Assembly (NCBI GenBank): GCA_036396795.1
Contig: DASWKF010000090.1
Coordinates: 186,001 to 250,000 of the forward strand
Length of the DNA stretch: 64,000 nt
Source of the DNA: JAHEEM01 sp036396795
GTDB lineage: Bacteria > Pseudomonadota > Gammaproteobacteria > Steroidobacterales > Rariloculaceae
Direction: 5' to 3'
Below, piece by piece: positions 60,346-64,000 of this stretch; position 1 is the stretch's first letter; the number at the start of each line of letters is the position of its first letter. The notes under the pieces were generated by a model. It worked only from the letters and a program-made list of their open reading frames with translations, had not been told where the DNA came from and made no database searches. The translations under genes were made by a program, and so were the position numbers.

Positions 60346-61195
60346 CGATGAGACTCAAAGCCTGAGCAAGGATACCGCGCCGGACCGTGAGCCTACCGTC
60401 GGTGAGCGGCTCAAAACGGCGCGGCTGGCGCAGCCTTTGTCGCTTGCGCAGATCGCTGCGCAGCTTCGCATCGAGCAGCAATTTCTGCTGTCGCTGGAGC
60501 AAGATCGCCTCGACGTCTTCTCTGCTCCGGTATTCGCCAAGGGCTATCTGAAGCAGTACGGCAATCTGCTCGGGCTCGACGAGCGCGATCTCATCGCTCA
60601 GTATTACCGGCAGGCCGACGTGCCCGACGTCCCGGTCGTCGGCCACAAGCCGATACGGCTCCATGACGAGGATCAAATCCGCCTGTGGATCGTCTCGGGT
60701 CTCGTGCTCTTGGGCTTGGCCGCAGGCTTCGTCTGGTGGTTTTCCAGACCCGAGCCGCCGCCTTTGACGACGCAGCCAGCGGTTCGGGAAACGCCCCAGC
60801 TCGTCGCGCCGGTGGAGCCTGTCACGACGGCGACGAGCCCGGAAGAGCCCGAGCCGCAAGCGCAGTCCGAGCCGCCGCAGGAGGCAATCGCCGAAGCCGT
60901 GGCAGCGGCCGACCCGGTGCCGGCGGATCCGCCTGCGGGCGCGTCGGTTCAAGTCGAGCTTGTATTCAGCGAGGACTGCTGGACGGAAGTATCGGACGCG
61001 CGCGGCGAACGCCTGTTCTACGGTCTCGGAAGCGCGGGTGCCCGCTCGCGCTTTGAAGCAACGCTGCCGATATCGATCTTCTTCGGCAATGCCGGCGGCG
61101 TGGAGCTCAGCGTCGATGGGAGCCTATATCCGATACCCGTGGGAAGCTTGCAGGGAAATCTCGCGCGCTTCGTCATCGCCGATCCTGGAATCTGA
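60338..61195 (+). CDS. rodZ: Cytoskeletal protein RodZ
   Basis: The product has 285 residues. Start ATG 60338 overlaps the pilW stop (an ATG at 60323 is also in frame). N-terminal HTH domain (L-S-L-A-Q-I-A-A-Q-L-R-I), membrane helix (V-S-G-L-V-L-L-G-L-A-A-G-F-V-W-W), Pro/Glu-rich periplasmic linker and a C-terminal DUF4115 beta domain (E-D-C-W-T-E-V). Links MreB to cell-wall synthesis. Confidence 0.93.
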   Translation: MSNDETQSLSKDTAPDREPTVGERLKTARLAQPLSLAQIAAQLRIEQQFLLSLEQDRLDVFSAPVFAKGYLKQYGNLLGLDERDLIAQYYRQADVPDVPVVGHKPIRLHDEDQIRLWIVSGLVLLGLAAGFVWWFSRPEPPPLTTQPAVRETPQLVAPVEPVTTATSPEEPEPQAQSEPPQEAIAEAVAAADPVPADPPAGASVQVELVFSEDCWTEVSDARGERLFYGLGSAGARSRFEATLPISIFFGNAGGVELSVDGSLYPIPVGSLQGNLARFVIADPGI

Positions 61196-61199
61196 CGCC

Positions 61200-62483
61200 G
61201 TGCCCGGGCTCATCCCGTCCGTTCGGGGCATGAACGACATCCTTCCCGAGCGCGCGGCGCAATGGACGTTCGTCGAACGCGCCGCCTGCGAGCTGCTCGA
61301 CGCTTACGGTTACCGGCGGATTCGAACGCCCGCCCTGGAGCGCACGGAGCTGTTCAAGCGCTCGATAGGCGAAGCGACGGATATCGTCGAAAAGGAGATG
61401 TACACCTTCGAGGACCGCAACGGCGACAGCCTCAGCTTGCGGCCGGAAGCCACGGCCGGCATCCTGCGCGCAGGTTTGAGCCACGGTCTGTTTCACAATC
61501 AGCAACAGAAGCTCTGGCTCAGCGGTCCGATGTTTCGCCATGAGAAACCGCAGCAAGCGCGTTACCGGCAGTTCCATCAGCTCAGCGTCGAGGCCGTGGG
61601 CTTCGCCGACCCCGAGATCGACGCGGAGCTCATCGCGCTTTCCGCTCGCCTCTGGCGCAAGCTCGGGCTGACGAGCCCGGTGCTGCAGCTCAACTCATTG
61701 GGCACGCCCGAGTCGCGCGGCCGCTACCGCGAGGCGCTGCTCGCGTACTTCTCGGATCACCGCGGCTCCTTGGACGCCGACAGCCGGCGCCGGTTGGAAA
61801 CGAATCCGCTGCGCGTGCTCGACAGCAAGAACCCGGAGCTCAAGGCGCTCATCGAAGCCGCGCCGCTCATGAGCGACTATCTCGATTCGGAGTCGCGCAA
61901 CCACTTCGCGCGCCTTACCGAGCTCCTTTCCGACGTCGAGATCGACTTCGTGCTCAACCCGCGTCTCGTCCGTGGGCTCGACTACTACACCAAGACGGTG
62001 TTCGAGTGGGTGACCGACCGGCTCGGCGCGCAGGGGGCGATCTGCTCCGGCGGACGGTATGATGGCCTCGTGCTTCAGCTCGGCGGACGCGACACCCCCG
62101 CCAGCGGCTGGGCGCTGGGCTTCGAGCGAGTCATCGAGTTGCTGGACGCGGAGGCGTTGAGTATTCCGGAGCCTGTGCCCGACGGCTATCTGGTCGCGCT
62201 CGGCGAGCCTGCCCGACGGCGCGCTTTTTCGATCGCCGAGACGCTGCGCGAGCGCGTGCCGGGCATGGCGCTGACGATGGACGGCGGGGGCGGTGGATTC
62301 AAGGCCCAGCTGCGGCGCGCCGACCGCAGCGGCGCACGTCTGGCGCTGATCCTCGGCGAGGACGAGCTCGAGCGCGAATCGATCAGCGTCAAGCCGCTCA
62401 GGAACGATGCGCCGCAGGCCATGCTCACGCTGGATGAGCTCGTTGCCGAGCTGCTCCGGGCGCGGACGTCGGGATTAGAATAG
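61200..62483 (+). CDS. hisS: Histidyl-tRNA synthetase
   Basis: The product has 427 residues from GTG 61200, 4 nt after rodZ. Class II motifs: G-M-N-D-I-L-P start, R-P-E-A-T-A-G motif, the histidine-A motif L-V-R-G-L-D-Y-Y and C-terminal anticodon-binding domain. The ispG gene that lies before hisS in many relatives is absent here. Confidence 0.96.
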   Translation: MPGLIPSVRGMNDILPERAAQWTFVERAACELLDAYGYRRIRTPALERTELFKRSIGEATDIVEKEMYTFEDRNGDSLSLRPEATAGILRAGLSHGLFHNQQQKLWLSGPMFRHEKPQQARYRQFHQLSVEAVGFADPEIDAELIALSARLWRKLGLTSPVLQLNSLGTPESRGRYREALLAYFSDHRGSLDADSRRRLETNPLRVLDSKNPELKALIEAAPLMSDYLDSESRNHFARLTELLSDVEIDFVLNPRLVRGLDYYTKTVFEWVTDRLGAQGAICSGGRYDGLVLQLGGRDTPASGWALGFERVIELLDAEALSIPEPVPDGYLVALGEPARRRAFSIAETLRERVPGMALTMDGGGGGFKAQLRRADRSGARLALILGEDELERESISVKPLRNDAPQAMLTLDELVAELLRARTSGLE

Positions 62484-62503
62484 GCGCAGGCCCGGAGGCT
62501 CAA

Positions 62504-63184
62504 GTGGACGAATTTCTCTCGGAAAAGGAACAGCTGGAGCAAATGCGCGCATGGTGGCGCGAGCACGGCTGGTATTTGATCGGCGGGGTGGTGCTCGGCG
62601 GTTTGCTGCTGTTCGGCTGGAACCGCTACCAGGCCTATGAGGAGCAACGCGTCCTGGCGGCTTCCACGCTCTATGCTGAGCTCAGAGCGGCGGTGCTCGA
62701 TCGCGCGGACGTTCAGGCGACCGAGCTGGTAGCGGAGCTCCGAGCGGATTTCCCGTCGAGCCCGTACACGGACCAGGCCGGGCTGCTCATCGCCTCGCTG
62801 TATCTCGACATGCAGGATACCGACCGCGCGGTCGAGGAGCTTCGCCGCGTGCTCGCCGACACCGACGACGACGAGCTCGCGATGATCGTGCGGGTCAGGC
62901 TCGCGCGGCTGTTCCAGCATCTGCAACGCTACGACGACGCCTTTGCCGTTCTCGATGACGCGGATCCCGGCAGATTCTCGGGTCGTTACGACGAATTGCG
63001 CGGCGACGTCTACCTCGCTCAGGGGGATACCGAGCGCGCCCGCAGCGCTTATCAGCAAGCCTTCAACGCGCAACACACGGACGTGCTCGACCGAAATCTA
63101 CTGCAGATGAAGATCGACGACCTTGGGGCTCCCGCGCTCGAGACGCCGGCCGCCGATGCTCCCGCGAGCGAGGACGGCTCGTGA
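62504..63184 (+). CDS. yfgM: YfgM-type TPR membrane protein (Sec-associated)
   Basis: The product has 226 residues, GTG start. Cytoplasmic N-terminus, one membrane helix (Y-L-I-G-G-V-V-L-G-G-L-L-L-F-G-W), then periplasmic TPR-like helices. YfgM cooperates with PpiD at SecYEG. GTGA overlap with the next gene. Confidence 0.93.
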   Translation: MDEFLSEKEQLEQMRAWWREHGWYLIGGVVLGGLLLFGWNRYQAYEEQRVLAASTLYAELRAAVLDRADVQATELVAELRADFPSSPYTDQAGLLIASLYLDMQDTDRAVEELRRVLADTDDDELAMIVRVRLARLFQHLQRYDDAFAVLDDADPGRFSGRYDELRGDVYLAQGDTERARSAYQQAFNAQHTDVLDRNLLQMKIDDLGAPALETPAADAPASEDGS

Positions 63185-64000
63185 GAATCGCGTTTACAGG
63201 GCTCGTGCTGGCGCTACTCTCGGCGAGCGGCGGCTGCTTCATGTTCGGCAGCAGCGGCGAAGACCCGATCGAGCCGCCGGCGGAGCTCGTCGAGTTCCAG
63301 GCGACCTTGGATGTGCGCAGGGTATGGAGCACCAGGATCGGAGGCTCCTCGGAACAGTTACGGCTGGGACTCATGCCCGCCACCGACGGCACGCGCATCT
63401 TCGTGGGCAGCCACGACGGTGAGGCTGCGGCCCTCACCGCGGAGAACGGCCGGCGGATCTGGACGACGCGAACGCAGTTGCCGCTGGCTGCGGGCCCGGG
63501 ATACGGTGAGGGCGTCGTCGCCTTCGGCAGCAACGACGGCGACCTCGTCGTTCTCGACGCCGAGAGCGGCGAGGAGCGCTGGCGCCTTCAGGTCGGCAGC
63601 GAAGTGCTCGCGCCGCCGGCGATCGCCCGCGGCGTCGTGGTCCTGCGTACCGTGGACGGGCGCTTGCGCGGCTACTCGGTGCTCGACGGCCGATTGCTCT
63701 GGACGGTCGAGCAGGCCGTGCCGAGCCTGACCCTGCGCGGCAACACGGCGCCGCAAATCGCAGGCCCGATGGTCGTTGCGGGATTCGACAACGGTCGCCT
63801 CGGCGCCTACGACATCTTGACCGGTGAGTCGCGCTGGGAGTTGCCCCTCGCCGCGCCCGCGGGTCGAACCGAGCTGGACCGGCTCGTCGATATCAGCGCA
63901 GGGCTGGGTGTGGCCGGCAACGACGTCTATGCCGTGGGCTACCACGGCCGCTGCGTCGCGATAGCGCTCGAGACCGGATTGTTGCTGTGGCAGCAGGAGC
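63181..64000 (+). CDS. bamB: Outer-membrane assembly lipoprotein BamB (3' partial)
   Basis: The frame runs from GTG 63181 past the window's end, so at least 273 residues are seen of the usual ~380. Lipobox S-A-S-G-G-C with the lipidated Cys near residue 18, then repeated beta-propeller blades with PQQ-like signature (G-S-H-D-G-E-A-A-A-L, G-S-N-D-G-D-L-V-V-L, G-F-D-N-G-R-L-G-A-Y). BamB binds BamA in the BAM complex. The complex would assemble the many barrels encoded in this window. Confidence 0.94.
   Translation, partial: MRIAFTGLVLALLSASGGCFMFGSSGEDPIEPPAELVEFQATLDVRRVWSTRIGGSSEQLRLGLMPATDGTRIFVGSHDGEAAALTAENGRRIWTTRTQLPLAAGPGYGEGVVAFGSNDGDLVVLDAESGEERWRLQVGSEVLAPPAIARGVVVLRTVDGRLRGYSVLDGRLLWTVEQAVPSLTLRGNTAPQIAGPMVVAGFDNGRLGAYDILTGESRWELPLAAPAGRTELDRLVDISAGLGVAGNDVYAVGYHGRCVAIALETGLLLWQQE

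Overview
The window is GC-rich chromosomal DNA of a gammaproteobacterium. Two syntenic blocks decide this: queA-tgt-yajC-secD-secF-suhB-trmJ, and iscS-(iscU-like)-iscA-ndk-rlmN-pilW-rodZ-hisS-yfgM-bamB. The NAD-specific 180-kDa glutamate dehydrogenase, zapE, ETF-ubiquinone oxidoreductase and a TtpC-type TonB system fit an aerobic, environmental gammaproteobacterium. A relative of Woeseiaceae, Steroidobacterales or other Chromatiales-like lineages is my guess, not a result. Coding density is high. I see no insertion sequence, prophage or CRISPR array.

Layout. 0-4.2 kb: an envelope operon made of a c-type-heme (HzsA-like) protein (5' end outside the window), an SH3 plus beta-barrel protein, a beta-barrel lipoprotein, a TlpA-like thioredoxin, a 73-residue Cys-tailed DUF4266 lipoprotein and a DUF3570 barrel. 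4.3-8.5 kb: a DUF6152 protein, moeA (minus strand), a TPR protein, a TonB-C-domain protein that may start at AUA, and an orphan TRAP solute-binding lipoprotein. 8.6-17.3 kb: glnS, cfa, then the molybdenum-cofactor genes moaA-moaC-moaD-moaE, a mocA-like nucleotidyltransferase, an acetyltransferase, an MFS transporter and moaB.

17.3-21.3 kb: a TPP riboswitch heads a thiamin-salvage operon (TonB-dependent receptor, YkoF-like thiamin-binding protein, PnuT permease, thiamin-kinase-like phosphotransferase). 21.3-34.2 kb: housekeeping metabolism (HIBADH-like dehydrogenase, tesB, gamma carbonic anhydrase, gpmA, NAD-GDH, zapE, acetoacetyl-CoA synthetase, ETF-QO). 34.3-39.8 kb: a complete TonB energising operon (DUF3450, TtpC-type ExbB, ExbB, two ExbD, TonB, TPR), which could power the thiamin receptor. 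39.8-46.7 kb: plsC-like acyltransferase, a small unrecognised ORF apparently coupled to xerD, a DsbC-like oxidoreductase, a diheme cytochrome c, a BKACE enzyme, an SMP-30 lactonase, a TSUP permease of different base composition, and tRNA-Leu(CAA).

46.9-49.0 kb: a sigma factor / anti-sigma / periplasmic PDZ module closed by a strong intrinsic terminator. 49-54.4 kb: queuosine and Sec accessory genes. 54.4-64 kb: suhB, trmJ and a reduced isc region. There iscR, hscB, hscA, fdx and iscX are absent, and the IscU-like protein has lost most cluster ligands. Then come ndk, rlmN, pilW, rodZ, hisS, yfgM and the beginning of bamB, which runs off the window.

The observations I consider most worth following are the DUF4266/DUF3570/TlpA/heme envelope operon, the eroded isc locus with a degenerate IscU, the riboswitch-controlled thiamin operon with a visible Shine-Dalgarno-sequestering hairpin, and the candidate AUA start codon.
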